Shown here: positions 5,448 to 5,895 of the stretch, one piece after another
Numbering within the stretch: the first letter of the stretch is position 1
How the letters are laid out: every line of letters begins with the position of its first letter
Origin: an uncultured Clostridia bacterium
Lineage (GTDB): Bacteria; Bacillota; Clostridia; Oscillospirales; CAG-272
NCBI GenBank assembly: GCA_937898155.1
Contig: CALEJO010000045.1
Coordinates: forward strand, 1-5,895
Length of the DNA stretch: 5,895 nucleotides
Direction of reading: 5' to 3'
Notes under the pieces: generated by a model
Told to the model about the DNA's origin: nothing
Databases searched by the model: none
What the model saw: the letters and a program-made list of their open reading frames with translations, nothing else
Translations under genes and position numbers: made by a program

Positions 5448-5895
5448 ATGAGCGTCAAACCGAATATGCTCCTTTATGAGATCGCGCGCGTCGCACGCGC
5501 GTGCGGCGATATCATCCGCAGCGCCGACCGCGATTCTTATCTCATCGACTCGAAAGCGGGGCATGGCAATTTCGTCACGACCTATGATAAAATGATCGAG
5601 CAAAAGCTGAAAGCCGAGCTGAAAGAACTTCTGCCCGACGCGCTCTTCGTCGGAGAGGAAGGCGACACGGCGGACGACATTTCGCACGGCGATGTCTTCA
5701 TCGTCGATCCGATCGACGGCACGATGAATTTCATCCGCGATTATCCGGTCAGTTGTGTTTCGATCGGGCTTTTGCGCGATGGCGAGCCGTTCATCGGCGT
5801 AGTCTATCAGCCGTTCCTCGACGAGATGTATATTGCCGAGCGCGGCAAAGGCGCGTTCCTCAACGGCAAGCCGATCCATGTTTCCGACAACGATC
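5448..5895 (+). CDS. Inositol monophosphatase family protein, 3' end cut by window edge
   Basis: Mg2+-dependent phosphatase of the IMPase/SuhB/CysQ superfamily. Members dephosphorylate inositol monophosphates, 3'-phosphoadenosine phosphates or sugar phosphates. 149 residues are visible of a usual 250-270. The metal site is intact in the visible part: VGEEGD (68-73; Glu70 corresponds to Glu70 of the human enzyme) and IVDPIDGTMNF (85-95; Asp87 and Asp90 correspond to human Asp90 and Asp93). YQPFLDEMYIAERGKGAFLNG (120-140) matches the family's P-x-x-x-E-x-[FY]-x-A-x-x-G-x-GA-x-x-NG block. The ATG at 5448 has AGAAGG about nine bases upstream. The gene has its own promoter and is divergent from the SASP gene. 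The third metal Asp (WDxAA motif) lies beyond the window, so the subfamily cannot be set; SuhB-like IMPase is the plain reading. Confidence 0.92.
   Translation, partial: MSVKPNMLLYEIARVARACGDIIRSADRDSYLIDSKAGHGNFVTTYDKMIEQKLKAELKELLPDALFVGEEGDTADDISHGDVFIVDPIDGTMNFIRDYPVSCVSIGLLRDGEPFIGVVYQPFLDEMYIAERGKGAFLNGKPIHVSDND

Noticed and set aside
5202..5879. 225-codon open frame on the minus strand
   Set aside because: Antisense to the IMPase gene and then running through the A/T-rich promoter spacer; no ribosome binding site or known motif.

Overview
The window comes from a spore-forming Firmicute, most likely a fairly GC-rich member of the Clostridia; I cannot place it more narrowly. Three genes support this. 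They are a sigma-K type sporulation sigma factor (sigK), the stage II signalling protein SpoIIR, and an alpha/beta-type small acid-soluble spore protein (SASP). Strong AGGAGG-like ribosome binding sites and sigma-A style promoters also fit.

Layout from left to right: (1) sigK on the minus strand, with its start at 633 and its 3' end cut off by the window edge. (2) A divergent intergenic region (634-776) with a good sigma-A promoter whose -35 lies in a 12-bp palindrome. It drives a small membrane-anchored DUF2500 protein (777-1157), probably co-transcribed with a Ppx/GppA-type phosphatase (1203-2171). (3) spoIIR on the minus strand (2131-2742), whose 3' end overlaps the phosphatase gene tail to tail by 41 bp. 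(4) A divergent region (2743-2867) with two perfect inverted repeats. (5) A cytoplasmic GH78 alpha-L-rhamnosidase-like enzyme (2868-4928), ending at a strong hairpin terminator shared with the convergent SASP gene (4993-5190, minus). (6) A 257-bp divergent region (5191-5447) with a sigma-G-like promoter and hairpin-rich leader for the SASP gene, plus an extended -10 promoter for the last gene. (7) An inositol-monophosphatase family gene (5448 onward), cut off by the window edge.

The genes alternate in orientation and do not form one pathway. The sporulation genes belong to different stages: SpoIIR is the forespore signal that triggers pro-sigma-E processing, sigma-K controls late mother-cell transcription, and SASP coats forespore DNA. 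The metabolic genes (phosphatase, rhamnosidase, IMPase) lie between them. I see no mobile element, CRISPR array, tRNA, rRNA or obvious new multi-gene system. The points worth following are regulatory: dyads at promoters, a structured SASP leader, and the antisense overlap of ppx and spoIIR. A second theme is the intact sigK gene, which encodes a pro-sequence and is not interrupted by a skin-type element.
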